From NCBI GenBank assembly GCA_965222005.1, contig OZ244935.1, positions 4,960,001 to 5,024,000 of the forward strand: a stretch of 64,000 nucleotides of DNA, in the 5' to 3' direction. Shown here piece by piece: positions 1 to 8,985 of this stretch. The DNA is from CBDCTM01 sp965222005 (GTDB taxonomy: Bacteria; Bacteroidota; Bacteroidia; Chitinophagales; Saprospiraceae). The notes under the pieces are model-generated. The model did not search any database. It worked only from the letters and a program-made list of their open reading frames with translations, and was not told the origin of the DNA. Both the position numbers and the translations under genes were made by a program. Numbering within the stretch: the stretch's first letter is position 1; each line of letters opens with the position of its first letter.

Positions 1-97
1 TGGTATTTTATTTATCTGATCTTGTAATTCTTTCGGTAGCATCCCAAAAAATAATTTATTTCTCTCTATTATCGTAATTTTAACTCTGAATAATTAC
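1..97 (-). mobile_element. End of an IS66-family element (second copy), runs off the window
   Basis: This segment is the reverse complement of the left end of the complete IS66 element at 13,889-15,400, including the terminal inverted repeat (CTCTGAATAATTAC at 84-97) and the first 14 codons of its transposase (start codon complement at 40-42). The match stops exactly at the terminal repeat, so the element boundary is base 97. It was inserted into the IS3 remnant that follows. The rest of the element lies outside the window. The near-perfect match to the internal copy points to recent transposition within this locus. Confidence 0.88.
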
Positions 98-103
98 AAT
101 GCA

Positions 104-252
104 TTTCCTGGAAAAGGGAAACAAGTATTGAGCGAAGAAGAGCGCTGGATAAAAGAACTAGAGCGAGAAAATCGGGAGTTGAAATTAGAACGCGACATCT
201 TATAAAAAGCAGTGGGCATCTTTTCAAAAAACGACAGGAAATTTTCGAATTT
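104..252 (+). pseudogene. IS3-family orfA remnant, 3' part, with in-frame stop
   Basis: Reading from about 104, the translation PGKGKQVLSEEERWIKELE and onward is the leucine-zipper end of an IS3 OrfA protein. It is followed by ERDIL, then a TAA stop at 203-205 where IS3 OrfA proteins usually have a lysine, then KAVGIFSKNDRKFSN in the same frame. The 5' half is cut off by the IS66 end at base 97. This copy is therefore broken twice: by truncation and by a nonsense change. OrfA normally supplies the helix-turn-helix DNA-binding part and is joined to OrfB by programmed frameshifting. Confidence 0.7.
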
Positions 253-866
253 ATGAAGTCTCATGCTAACGAATTTCCGATCAAAAAGATGTCCGAAGTG
301 TTTGGAGTTAGCAGGAGCGGTTACTACAAGTGGAAAAAGGAGCTTCCTAAACGTACAGCCCCAAAGGCCAGATTAGACGACCAAATAAAAGAAGAATTTG
401 ATTCGTCAAGATCGACCTATGGGAGTCCTCGGGTGTATGAGGTGTATGAAGCGTTAAGAAAAAAGTCGATAACGACCTCGAAGAGTACAGTGGCCAGACG
501 TATGAAAGCGCTGAAAATCACGCCTAAGAAGAAGAAAAAGTTTAAACACACAACTGATTCAAAGCATGGTAAAGCCATTTCACCCAACCTGTTGGATCAA
601 TGTTTTGAGGCTTCAGAACTGGGAAGAATCTGGGTGAGTGATTTTACGTACATAGCTTTACAACGAGGATTTGTCTACTTGACCAGTATAATAGATTTAG
701 CGGATCGGATGGTGGTTGGCTGGAGTTTAAGTGGCAACATGACTGATGCACATACGACGATTGCAGCCTTTAAAAAAGCGGTAAAAAACAGGCCGATAAA
801 AGAAGGATTGATTTTTCACTCAGATCGAGGTAGTCAATATGCGAGTGATGATTTTAGACAACAGTG
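253..866 (+). pseudogene. IS3-family transposase orfB, truncated at C-terminus
   Basis: OrfB of an IS3-family element: an N-terminal HTH_21-like region (FGVSRSGYYKWKK) and the integrase core with the first two catalytic aspartates (WVSDFTY; HSDRGSQY). The frame is interrupted straight after DDFRQQ by the IS21 element that starts at 867. The third catalytic residue (the Glu of the usual DNA-E-ESFF region) and the whole C-terminal third are missing. When the IS21 is removed in silico, reading resumes at 3,447 but soon hits a stop and shows no recognisable OrfB end, so the element was already damaged or has since lost its 3' part. It should be inactive. Confidence 0.85.
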
Positions 867-1033
867 TGGCTAAACCGGAGCAAAATGTGCCACCAAAACC
901 GGTGAAAATGTGCCACTGATTCCGGAGCAAGTTGTGCCAAAAAAACCAGCTGACCGGAGCAAAATGTGCCACTTTAGTTAAAAGAGTCGATTTCTATTCG
1001 GTGTTTTACTGAAAAATAAAACAGTAAAACACT

Positions 1034-2587
1034 ATGGCGAACCAACGAATAGGGATCATGCAAATCAGACAATTATTACAACTCAAAATTCGAGGCGAGA
1101 GCAACCGGAGCATCAGCCGGTTGTTAGGTATTCATCGCAATACGATCAATGAATACGTACGCCTGTTAAAAGCCACAGGCCGGTCATATGAAGTACTTGG
1201 ACAGTTAGATGACCGATCACTGGAAGAGTTGTTTCCGGGCGTTAGCACGACGGATAAAGATCGTTATCAGACTTTGAGTAGCTACTTTCCTTATTTTCGT
1301 AAAGAGCTCAAAAAGGTAGGTTGTACGCGTCTTACCTTATGGAGGGAGTATCTAAGCCGTCACCCCGACGGATATCGCTCTTCCCAGTTTAACGAACACT
1401 TGAACCGTTGGCTTCAACAAGTGGACGGCTCAGGAAAACTGGTGCATAAAGCCGGAGATAAACTATATGTAGATTATACCGGCAAGAAGTTATTTTTCGT
1501 AGATATGGAGACTGGAGAACAAATCGAGGTGGAGGTATTTGTAGCCACCTTGCCTTGTAGTGGGTATACTTATGTGGAAGCGACCCCTTCTCAGAAAGGG
1601 GAAGATTTTATTGACTCGATGAACAACTGCCTGAAGTTTATGGGAGGTGTCCCCAGGAGTATTGTGGTGGATAATCTCAAATCGGCAGTTACCAAGGGCA
1701 GTAAATATGAACCGGTTTTGAACAAGACATTTTCAGATTTTGCACTGCATTACGGTTGTTCGATTAATCCTACTCGAACGTATTGTCCACAAGACAAAGC
1801 ATTGGTAGAAAATGCCGTCAAGCTGGTATACCAACGTATTTTTTATCCCCTCTCCAAACAGATCTTTTTCTCTTTAACAGAGTTGAATAAAGCCATTGCT
1901 GAGTTGTTGGAAGACTATAATGACCGAATGTTCAGTCAGATAAAGCTGACTCGCCGTCAGCAGTTTCATGATATTGAAAAAGAGGAGCTCTTACCACTTG
2001 CCGCCCAGCCTTACGAACTTAGGTACTATAAAATAGCAACCGTACAAAAAATGGGACATGTCTACTTATCCGCCGACAGGCACTACTACAGCGTCCCCCA
2101 TCGATTTATTGGTAAAAAGGTAGAGGTGCAATACAACACCAAAACGGTAGAGGTCTTCTATGCTAAAGAACGTATCGCCACTCACAGAAGAGACCCTCGC
2201 CCCGGGCGCTATACCACCATCAGTAAACACATGAAAAGCACCCATCGATTTTACAACGACTGGTCGCCGGAGTTCTTTCAAAAATGGGCCCGCAAATACG
2301 GTGAGGATGTAGAATATTACATCAAAGGATTGATCCAACAAGCGACCTATCCCGAAGTAGCTTACAAGCAGTGCATGGGCATTTTGCAATTGGTCAAGGA
2401 TTATCCTGTCGACCGGCTTCAAAGTGCTGTTATTCGCGCTCGTCAATATCCCTACTTCAGTTATAGTACCGTTAGGGATATTTTGAAAAACAATATGGAC
2501 CTGGAGCAGGATCTGTTCCAGGCCACAACCAAGACAACAACCATCCCGGAACATGACAATATCCGAGGCAGTCAATATTACACTTAA
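1034..2587 (+). CDS. istA: IS21 transposase IstA
   Basis: Transposase of the IS21 element; it cuts and joins DNA at the element ends together with IstB. The N-terminus holds a helix-turn-helix (SISRLLGIHRNTINEYVRL). The integrase core shows the DDE triad in context: DYTGKKLFF, IVVDNLKSAV and DKALVENAVKLVYQRI. A C-terminal beta-barrel-like domain (HYYSVPHRFIGKKVEV) follows. At 517 residues it has the usual IstA length and shows no breaks. istB starts 22 bases downstream. It is only distantly similar to the second IstA in this window (12,749-15,834), so the two IS21 elements are different subtypes rather than recent copies. Confidence 0.93.
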   Translation: MANQRIGIMQIRQLLQLKIRGESNRSISRLLGIHRNTINEYVRLLKATGRSYEVLGQLDDRSLEELFPGVSTTDKDRYQTLSSYFPYFRKELKKVGCTRLTLWREYLSRHPDGYRSSQFNEHLNRWLQQVDGSGKLVHKAGDKLYVDYTGKKLFFVDMETGEQIEVEVFVATLPCSGYTYVEATPSQKGEDFIDSMNNCLKFMGGVPRSIVVDNLKSAVTKGSKYEPVLNKTFSDFALHYGCSINPTRTYCPQDKALVENAVKLVYQRIFYPLSKQIFFSLTELNKAIAELLEDYNDRMFSQIKLTRRQQFHDIEKEELLPLAAQPYELRYYKIATVQKMGHVYLSADRHYYSVPHRFIGKKVEVQYNTKTVEVFYAKERIATHRRDPRPGRYTTISKHMKSTHRFYNDWSPEFFQKWARKYGEDVEYYIKGLIQQATYPEVAYKQCMGILQLVKDYPVDRLQSAVIRARQYPYFSYSTVRDILKNNMDLEQDLFQATTKTTTIPEHDNIRGSQYYT

Positions 2588-2609
2588 ACCTTTCTAAAAA
2601 TTTACAACA

Positions 2610-3347
2610 ATGAATACACAAACCACAGTAGAAAAGCTAAAAACAATGCGACTCAAAGGCATGGCCCATATCCATCACCTCAGTATGCAAGACAACCTTT
2701 ACCAGGACTATACCCTGGATCAGTACACTGCTCTGCTGGCTGACCAGGAATGGGAATACCGGCAAAACCGGAAAATGGAGAATCTGATCAAACGAGCTCA
2801 CTTCCGCTCCGGTGCCGCCATTGCCAATGTCGATTTTACCACTCCTCGCGGACTGGACAAAAATTACTTCAACCGACTGGCCACTTTGGACTTTATTCAG
2901 AAACACCAAAATCTGATTATCATCGGTCCCACCGGAACGGGCAAGACCTACCTGGCTCAAGCCCTCGGACATCAGGCTTGTATACAACTACACAAAACCC
3001 AATACTACACCATGAGTAATTTATCCGATCAGGTCAGACTGGCCAAAATTGAAGGCAACTACCAACGGCTAATCAAAACGATCAAACAAACCGCTTTACT
3101 CATTATCGATGATTTTGGTCTCAGCGAAATAGATAATATCATCAGGCAGGCGCTCATGGATATTGTCGAATACAAGTACGACCAATCATCCATTATCATC
3201 ACTTCTCAAATCCCTGTGGGCAAATGGCATGAATTGATTGGTGAGGGCACTATTGCCGATGCTATCCTGGATAGATTGGTGCATTCTTCACATAGAATCA
3301 CTCTCTCGGGAGAGTCTATGCGCAAGGCAAAAGGAGTAAACAGCTAA
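2610..3347 (+). CDS. istB: IS21 helper ATPase IstB
   Basis: AAA+ ATPase related to DnaC that assembles on DNA and stimulates IstA. The Walker A motif is IIGPTGTGKTYLAQAL at about residue 105, and Walker B is ALLIIDDFGLSE. The N-terminal IstB helical segment (TVEKLKTMRLKGMAHIHHLS) is present, and the 245-residue length is normal for the family. It lies 22 bases behind istA on the same strand, the standard IS21 operon order. No frameshift or missing motif is visible, so it should be functional. Confidence 0.93.
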   Translation: MNTQTTVEKLKTMRLKGMAHIHHLSMQDNLYQDYTLDQYTALLADQEWEYRQNRKMENLIKRAHFRSGAAIANVDFTTPRGLDKNYFNRLATLDFIQKHQNLIIIGPTGTGKTYLAQALGHQACIQLHKTQYYTMSNLSDQVRLAKIEGNYQRLIKTIKQTALLIIDDFGLSEIDNIIRQALMDIVEYKYDQSSIIITSQIPVGKWHELIGEGTIADAILDRLVHSSHRITLSGESMRKAKGVNS

Positions 3348-3446
3348 TATTTTTTAACTTTGAGAATAGATTATCGACTCTTCACAACCGTGGCACAGTT
3401 TGCTCCGGAAACCGTGGCACAAGTTTACCGGAATATACAAACAGTG

Positions 3447-3798
3447 TGTTTAAATTTAGTTTTTCTTCTAATATGAAATAGATTTCACAGCAAGACGAAA
3501 CTCATTTTGAGCGGCGTACCTGGAAGGTACGGGGCAAAAAATAGATAAAGTATTGCGAAGAAAGACTTTCATATTAGTGAAAGGATTAATTTTAAACATA
3601 CTCCTAAGCAGCAATTATTGAACAACTTCATTTAGTAATGTTTAAAAAATAACTTCACGATTTAATGCTACCTTTGAAAAAAGATTCAAAGGATGGAAAT
3701 TGAAAATTTGCTGATTGTAACGTTTTGCGTTGATAAATAAAAAAAGCCACTGAAAATGCTTATGTTTTAAGTGCTAACCATAAAACGAAACAAAATCA
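3447..3798. other. Gene-less junk between IS elements, with a 110-bp inverted-repeat unit and a transposase start fragment
   Basis: No gene is supported here. Two things are visible. First, 11-bp perfect inverted arms CTAATATGAAA (3,468-3,478) and TTTCATATTAG (3,567-3,577) bound a 110-bp unit with a small inner hairpin (CGTACC-TGGAA-GGTACG, 3,515-3,531). It could be a MITE-like element or the end of a lost IS. Second, a short frame starting at 3,693 (MEIENLLIVTFCVDK, then stop) resembles the first residues of IS4/IS982-type transposases and is cut at about 3,737, next to the following IS. Both readings are weak. Confidence 0.35.
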
Positions 3799-4992
3799 AT
3801 GGCACTTAAAGATAAGCAAAATCGGACAATAGTACTGCCCATAAGTGAGGCAGAATATGATATTTTTTTGACGAATAATACAATAGCACATGAAATGATC
3901 CAATCTTTGTACGATCAACATCCAGAACTTTTTCCTGCCCAAATGGTTGACGGATACTGTTTAAATGGCCGCGATCGAATGTCCAAAAAGATGAATATTC
4001 AGCTACGAAAGATAGAGATATCGGGTATCAATTATCGAATACGACCAAGTTTTATTTTACCTTACTTCAGGGGTAAAACCGATGAAGTTTCCGGTCCTTT
4101 ATTCTTATTGAAATTTGGGGTTCCATTTTGGGCACTGGCATTTGTGTTTGGCAAAAACGCCATGTGGTGGTATCGACTATATTATTGCTTACATCAATAC
4201 AGCATCGTTGGCACTACAATAAAAAATCCGGAGCTTTTACCTAAGGATTTATTAGCAGACGAACACCATGTTAAAGTCGGTGGTCAACGCGCTTATATCG
4301 CAACCACCATTGGTCAAAACTGCTTTTTGGGAATGGCAGCCTGTGCCCATGCTGATACAGAATCGCTACAGATTGGGTATCAGGATTTTAAAACCGAAGC
4401 ACTGGATTTATCCCCTGATTATCAGCCACATACCCTTAATGCAGATGGATGGTGGGCCACTCAAAATGCCTGGAAAAATTTATTTGTCAAAGTCGTAATT
4501 ATTGAGTGCTTCCTTCATGCTTTTTTAAAAGTTCGCGACAGAGCTACTAAAAAACTCAAAACTTATTTTGATCAGGTAGCTGATAAAATATGGGATTGCT
4601 ATAGAGCCGATTCCAAAAGACAACTTGCACAACAAATCAGAAGACTTAGAGAATGGACAATAACTAATTTAACGGATTGCCCTATGAAAAACAACATCCT
4701 CAAACTTTGCCAGAAAAAAAGCAGATGGTTAGTCCATTTAGATTTTCCAACTGCCCACAAAACCTCCAATATGCTGGACAGATTAATGAGGTCAATGAAT
4801 CGACATGCTTTTAATTCACAGATGTTTCATGCTTCTATTGAAAGTACGTCAAACAACTTTCGAGCTTTTGCTCTTTTATATAATTTTGCTCCATCTTGCC
4901 CTGCAGTATGGGAGGACAATCAAATCCTTAAAAGTCCCGCTGCCACAATAAATGGTTTGAGTGCGAGACAAATTGGAGGAATCCTAAAATGA
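3799..4992 (+). CDS. Transposase of an unassigned DDE insertion sequence
   Basis: A 397-residue protein that looks like a complete transposase, but I cannot place it in a named IS family with confidence. Visible landmarks are an Asp in a strand-like context (LADEHHVKVGG), a second in TLNADGWWATQNAWKNLF, and a C-terminal conserved block HKTSNMLDRLMRSMNRHAF typical of DDE enzymes of the Mutator/IS1595 kind. A Bacteroidota-type start context is present, with ATG shortly after an AT-rich leader. Terminal inverted repeats were not found by eye. It sits between IS debris on the left and an IS110 remnant on the right, which it probably interrupted. Confidence 0.7.
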   Translation: MALKDKQNRTIVLPISEAEYDIFLTNNTIAHEMIQSLYDQHPELFPAQMVDGYCLNGRDRMSKKMNIQLRKIEISGINYRIRPSFILPYFRGKTDEVSGPLFLLKFGVPFWALAFVFGKNAMWWYRLYYCLHQYSIVGTTIKNPELLPKDLLADEHHVKVGGQRAYIATTIGQNCFLGMAACAHADTESLQIGYQDFKTEALDLSPDYQPHTLNADGWWATQNAWKNLFVKVVIIECFLHAFLKVRDRATKKLKTYFDQVADKIWDCYRADSKRQLAQQIRRLREWTITNLTDCPMKNNILKLCQKKSRWLVHLDFPTAHKTSNMLDRLMRSMNRHAFNSQMFHASIESTSNNFRAFALLYNFAPSCPAVWEDNQILKSPAATINGLSARQIGGILK

Positions 4993-4999
4993 GAAGAGT

Positions 5000-5845
5000 T
5001 TGAAGGAGTTTAGTAAATTTAAGTTAGAAAATAGATTTACTGACCCTCAAACTCTAATTCAAGGTATGGACAAAAAAGTACTAATACAAAAAATAGAAGA
5101 AGAAATAGCAAAGGCATTGCATGGGAATAATCGGGAAGAATATCTATTTGGCTTGAAACAAGATTATGAGGCCTACCTTTTTTACAAAGAAAAAATAGCA
5201 GAATGTGATCAGGCCATCAAAGTCTTTATAGAAGACTATTTCATGTCCTTAGAAAATCCAATAGATGATCTTCCAGTGGAGAAGCCACATAAAAGAAACA
5301 ATAAGAATGCGCCAAAGAATATGGATTTGAATATCATCTCTTATCAATATTTTGAGGGGGTGGATCTGATGGCTATAGAAGGAGTCAGTCATTCGACAGT
5401 TTTGTCTTTGATGAGTGAAATTGGACCAGAAGGGATTAGGAAATTTAGTACAGCAAAGCAATTTGCATCCTGGTTAAGATTAGCCCCCAATAATAAAATA
5501 TCAGGGGGTAGAAAACTGAGCAACAGAACCCCGAAAGGAAGTAATCAATTAAAAATTGCATTGAGAAATGCAGCCAATGCAATCGGTAATTTGAAAGATG
5601 GTTACCTGGCAAGATTTTTTAAAAAGATAGCATTCAAGTATGGAAGACAATCAGCCATAACAGCAACAGCAAGAAAATTAGCAATAATAATATGGAAGAT
5701 GGTAACTAAAAAAGAAGCCTATAATCCCCCTGAAGAATATTTATTTTTAGACCAAAAAAGGAAGTTGGGATTGGTAAAAAGAATCCGAAAGAAAATCGCT
5801 AAATTTGATTTAAAACCAGAAGACTTAGGCTTTGCAACTGACTGA
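5000..5845 (+). pseudogene. IS110-family transposase, N-terminal domain missing
   Basis: The C-terminal two thirds of an IS110-family recombinase: a helical linker (FGLKQDYEAYLFYKEKIAECDQAI) and the Transposase_20 domain (LMAIEGVSHSTVLSLMSEIG, then FASWLRLAPNNKISGGRKLS), which carries the serine-containing region of the active site. The N-terminal RuvC-like DEDD catalytic domain (about 150 residues) is absent. The apparent TTG start at 5,000 is simply the first one after the stop of the neighbouring transposase, so this is a truncated gene. IS110 elements use a bridge RNA from their non-coding end to choose targets; that end is lost here. The 3' end lies about 20 bases from an attC remnant, matching the known preference of some IS110/IS1111 elements for attC sites. 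Confidence 0.8.
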
Positions 5846-5873
5846 TTATCAGTGGTGGTGGTGGCCGTTAGTC
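5841..5873 (+). repeat. attC remnant (right half) at the left edge of the cassette array
   Basis: The segment ends in GGCCGTTAGTC, matching the R' core (GTTRRRY-like) seen at the other attC sites (GACC/GGCC then GTTAG). The expected left half (R'', L'') is missing, replaced by IS110 end sequence. The downstream bases GTTAGTCAG also occur just before the restriction genes of the cassette at 8,979 and before the GNAT cassette, at 9,399 and 17,547. I therefore read it as a cassette boundary, but a weaker one than the others. Confidence 0.5.
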
Positions 5874-5939
5874 AGAATGAAGAAAAAAGGAGATATCGAA
5901 GAAAATCCGTATCTTTACGGGTAAAGGAGATTACAATAA

Positions 5940-6614
5940 ATGAAGTCAAAATTAACCATAACAAAACTAAAAAAAGCAGCAAAAGAGTTCTGCAAATCTG
6001 AATCCAGACATAGGAATAAAGATTTATTTGGAGTAACTGACGGCAAAGCAGTAGGAACGTATATCGAACATAAATTTCAGGCTTACCTTGAAGAGCATTA
6101 TATCTACGGGAAAGGCTCATCTGCTAAAGGGATTGATTTACCCGATAGTCATATCAATACAGACATAAAAGTAACCTCCATTAAACAGCCACAGTCGTCT
6201 TGTCCATTCAAGGATGCAAAACAGAAAATATTTGGTTTAGGATATAATTTGCTTGTGTTCGTTTACGACAAAAAGGATGATAATTCAACCAAAGAAGCAA
6301 TTTTAGATTTTGTGAGTTGCTCGTTTTTAGAGAAAGAAAGAACTGCCGACTATACTACGACTTACAGAATTAGAGAGATGATTAAAGATGGTGCAAACAA
6401 GGAAGATATTATAGCTTATCTGAACGATAAAAATATTCCCGCCGATGATATAACACTCAACTTGATTGCTGATAGGATTCTTCAAAATTTACCAAAACAA
6501 GGTTATTTAACAATTTCTAATGCACTTCAATGGAGGTTGCAATATGGTCGAATTGTCAAATTAACAGAGAACGTTGAAGGTATTTCAAAACTAATAGACA
6601 AAGTGACCAAATGA
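5940..6614 (+). CDS. Type II restriction endonuclease (PD-(D/E)XK type)
   Basis: A 224-residue protein paired with a DNA methyltransferase. The N-terminal half has the pattern GTYIEHKFQAYL, then KGSSAKGIDLPD, then NTDIKVTSIKQPQSS. The spaced acidic residues and the D-I-K triplet fit the metal-binding active site of PD-(D/E)XK nucleases. The conserved end GYLTISNALQWRLQYGR is typical of a restriction endonuclease family found next to N6-adenine methylases. I do not know its recognition site. The ATG at 5,940 follows the purine stretch AAAGGAG, and a Bacteroidota -7-like TATCTTTA lies at 5,910-5,917, suggesting its own promoter inside the cassette. The stop overlaps the methylase start (ATGA), so the two are translationally coupled. 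It is the first gene of integron cassette 1. Confidence 0.78.
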   Translation: MKSKLTITKLKKAAKEFCKSESRHRNKDLFGVTDGKAVGTYIEHKFQAYLEEHYIYGKGSSAKGIDLPDSHINTDIKVTSIKQPQSSCPFKDAKQKIFGLGYNLLVFVYDKKDDNSTKEAILDFVSCSFLEKERTADYTTTYRIREMIKDGANKEDIIAYLNDKNIPADDITLNLIADRILQNLPKQGYLTISNALQWRLQYGRIVKLTENVEGISKLIDKVTK

Positions 6615-8335
6615 CCATATTTGAAGCAAATATATCACCTTTTTTAGTTGATTTTTTCAAGGTAAATTTGAGAAAAATGAACTTCTTCGATACCGCAAAT
6701 ACCTTTATAGAAGAAGTATGTGGTATCCAATCGTTTTTTTGTAATGCTGAAGAATTGGCTGAATTTAAAAATAAAATTGAGGAAGACATATCTTTAGTTG
6801 AAGAACTTAATAGACGAGCTTATGGAGATTTTCAAACAAATGAATGTTTGACAGATAATGTGGTAAAATATTTAATTGAAAGAGGAAAATCGCCAGAACT
6901 TTTAATTGAACCGACTTGTGGAAAAGGTAGATTTATAATTTCTTCGCTTAAATATTTCCAAAATCTAAAAAAGATAATAGGAATCGAGATTTATTATCCT
7001 TATGTATGGGAAACAAAATTCAGCATACTCGAATTCTATTTAAAGAATGAATCTCTACAAAAACCACAGATAAAGATAATTCACGAAGACATTTTTAACT
7101 TCAATTTCGCACCAATAATAAAAGAAAGCAATGATTTAAACCTATTAATTATTGGAAACCCGCCCTGGGTTACAAATTCGGAATTGGGAGTACTCAATTC
7201 CAAAAATCTACCTAAAAAATCAAACTTTAAAAAACATAAGGGAATTGATGCAATAACAGGAAAGGGAAATTTTGATATAGCCGAATATATCACGTTACAA
7301 ATACTAAGTCACTTTGAGAAACAAGCGGGTACGTTTGCGTTTTTAGTCAAAAATTCAGTTGTAAAAAATATTCTATTTGACCAAAAGAAGTCAAAACATC
7401 AAATTGGAAATATCCAAAAACTGAATATTGATGCCAAAAAGGAATTTAATGTTTCCGTTGATGCTTGCCTTTTTCTTACGGACTTTAATTCAACACCTGG
7501 ATTTACATGTAAAGAAATCGACTTTTATTCAAAAGAATTTCAAACTGAATTTGGTTGGTATAAAGATAAGTTTGTCCATTCAATTACTAATTACAAAAAA
7601 GTAGCAAGCTTAGATGGAAAATGCTCTTTCATTTGGAGACAAGGAATGAAGCACGATTGTTCAAAGATAATGGAGTTAGAACGATTTGATGGTCACTACA
7701 TAAACGGATTAAAGCAAGAAGTAAATCCTGAAAAAAACTTACTATTTGGTATATTAAAGAGTTCAGATTTAAAAAATAAAGTCGTTGATAAATATCGAAA
7801 AACAACGATTGTTACACAAAGAAAGATAGGTCAAGATACCAATTATATCAAAAGAGAATTGCCAAAAACTTATGCCTACTTAAATTCAAATAGAGAATAT
7901 TTCAACAAAAGAAAATCCTCCATCTACAAAGGGAAGCCTCCTTTTTCAATTTTTGGAATTGGAGACTATTCATTTTTAAAATATAAGGTTGCCATTTCGG
8001 GAATGTACAAACGGACAACATTTTCCTTAGTCATGCCCGAAAATGATAAACCATTAATGCTCGATGATACTTGCTATTTCATTGGGTTTGATAGTTTAGA
8101 GAAAGCACAAATTGTTCAAAAGATATTGAATAGCGACATTGTCCAAAATTTTCTCAAAGCGATTATTTTCCCCGATGCAAAAAGACCAATCACAAAAGAT
8201 ATTTTGATGAGGATTGATTTAAGGAAAGCATATAACTATGTCAAACCAAAAGAAGGGAAATCTGAAGAATGGGAATTATTGGGTGACACACTTAATGGTC
8301 AAAATAGAATATCAAATCAGATGACATTATTCTGA
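6611..8335 (+). CDS. N6-adenine DNA methyltransferase (Type II R-M)
   Basis: Modification enzyme that protects host DNA from the endonuclease encoded just upstream. The S-adenosylmethionine-binding motif I reads LLIEPTCGKGRFIISSL (about residue 100), and catalytic motif IV reads IIGNPPWVTN (about residue 182), the N-P-P-W form of gamma-type N6-adenine methylases such as the Eco57I/TaqI group. The C-terminal half (FIWRQGMKHDCS onward) has the look of a TaqI-like target-recognition domain. The 574-residue length suits a single-chain enzyme. It overlaps the endonuclease gene by 4 bases and ends 15 bases before an attC site, the normal position of the last gene in an integron cassette. Confidence 0.85.
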   Translation: MTIFEANISPFLVDFFKVNLRKMNFFDTANTFIEEVCGIQSFFCNAEELAEFKNKIEEDISLVEELNRRAYGDFQTNECLTDNVVKYLIERGKSPELLIEPTCGKGRFIISSLKYFQNLKKIIGIEIYYPYVWETKFSILEFYLKNESLQKPQIKIIHEDIFNFNFAPIIKESNDLNLLIIGNPPWVTNSELGVLNSKNLPKKSNFKKHKGIDAITGKGNFDIAEYITLQILSHFEKQAGTFAFLVKNSVVKNILFDQKKSKHQIGNIQKLNIDAKKEFNVSVDACLFLTDFNSTPGFTCKEIDFYSKEFQTEFGWYKDKFVHSITNYKKVASLDGKCSFIWRQGMKHDCSKIMELERFDGHYINGLKQEVNPEKNLLFGILKSSDLKNKVVDKYRKTTIVTQRKIGQDTNYIKRELPKTYAYLNSNREYFNKRKSSIYKGKPPFSIFGIGDYSFLKYKVAISGMYKRTTFSLVMPENDKPLMLDDTCYFIGFDSLEKAQIVQKILNSDIVQNFLKAIIFPDAKRPITKDILMRIDLRKAYNYVKPKEGKSEEWELLGDTLNGQNRISNQMTLF

Positions 8336-8349
8336 ATAAAAAACACGAG

Positions 8350-8415
8350 GCAGAACAATGTGTATATGCCAATTTGGGCTAAACGCCCAAACTGCATATA
8401 CACCGACCGTTAGTG
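8350..8415 (+). repeat. attC site 1
   Basis: Imperfect 66-bp palindrome with integron attC architecture: R'' GCAGAAC, then AATGTGTATATGC, a loop holding a small hairpin (TTTGGGC-TAAAC-GCCCAAA), then GCATATACACC, then GACC and the R' core GTTAGTG (8,409-8,415). The outer arms (TGTATATGC / GCATATACA) pair strongly. It closes cassette 1 behind the methylase gene and opens cassette 2. Orientation is the same as all other attC sites in the window. Confidence 0.85.
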
Positions 8416-8979
8416 GACATAGAAAATCATCCCGCAGCTTGCCTATTTTTCAAACAGTATCGTGGTAAATTGAATATCTGGAAAAGGAAAACAACATCCT
8501 GATAGGCTTGCCAGCCCGCTTTATAAATTTATAAAATTGATAACTTGATACCACCAATAATTCTTGAACAGCACAACTGACGGCCTTTTTGATTTTGAGT
8601 TGAACTCGAATATAGGCAAACTCCTTGATTGAGTACAACAACTGAAATTCCTGAAAACTACAATTTGCAGACAATTACAATTCAACCAGGCCTAATCAAG
8701 CTCTTTGACAATCAAGAACTGAAAGCCTGGCTCAAAAAAGATATCAATAATTATTCAGCTAAATTACTCTGAAACAACTGAGGTGACTCATAAAAAATAA
8801 CACCAAAAATACACATCTTGAAAAAATTTCATATATTTACAAGAGAACTGATTGAAAAATTTGGTAGCAAAAACATCTGAAAGGAAAACCGGCGCTGAGG
8901 CGCCGGAAAGATACGACCACTAACAATGTGCATATGTCAATGCCCTCCTTTCAGTCGGCCACTGCATATGCACCGACCG
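8409..8979 (+). other. Integron cassette 2: gene-less, near-copy of cassette 7
   Basis: A 571-bp unit from one R' core to the next without a convincing gene. Its first 110 or so bases are shared with cassettes 5, 7 and 8. The rest is almost the same as cassette 7 (18,708-19,286). A possible 72-residue frame that is open in cassette 7 (18,870-19,088) is broken here by a missing base in CTTGATTGAG near 8,633. Near the 3' end is a G+C-rich hairpin CCGGCGC-TGAG-GCGCCGG (8,888-8,905), exactly 11 bases before the attC. The first bases GTTAGTGG are complementary to its own R'' (CCACTAAC), as expected for an integron cassette. Confidence 0.7.
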
Positions 8980-8985
8980 TTCTGT
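8917..8985 (+). repeat. attC site 2
   Basis: A 69-bp palindrome: R'' CACTAAC, AATGTGCATATG, a loop, CATATGCACC, GACC, R' GTTCTGT (8,979-8,985). The stem TGTGCATATG / CATATGCAC pairs almost completely. R'' does not pair well with the adjacent R' but pairs perfectly with the first bases of its own cassette (GTTAGTG at 8,409). That is the signature left by cassette-by-cassette integration. Confidence 0.87.

Larger units (their letters stand above)
867..3439 (+). mobile_element. Complete IS21-family element with 7-bp target duplication
   Basis: The ends follow the IS21 pattern TG-N6-CCGG: TGGCTAAACCGG at the left, and TGTATATTCCGG as the complement of the right end. Subterminal repeats of the type CCGGAGCAAAATGTGCCAC recur three times on the left and twice, inverted, on the right. 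The flanks AACAGTG (860-866) and AACAGTG (3,440-3,446) are a 7-bp target-site duplication. The element carries istA and istB, both full length, so it looks transposition-competent. It landed in the IS3 orfB remnant. Confidence 0.85.

Noticed and set aside
8450..8674. Minus-strand frame in cassette 2, partly shared with cassette 7 (18,741-18,953)
   Set aside because: The frames are not the same over their full length, have poor starts and no domain; the similarity follows from the duplicated cassette DNA.
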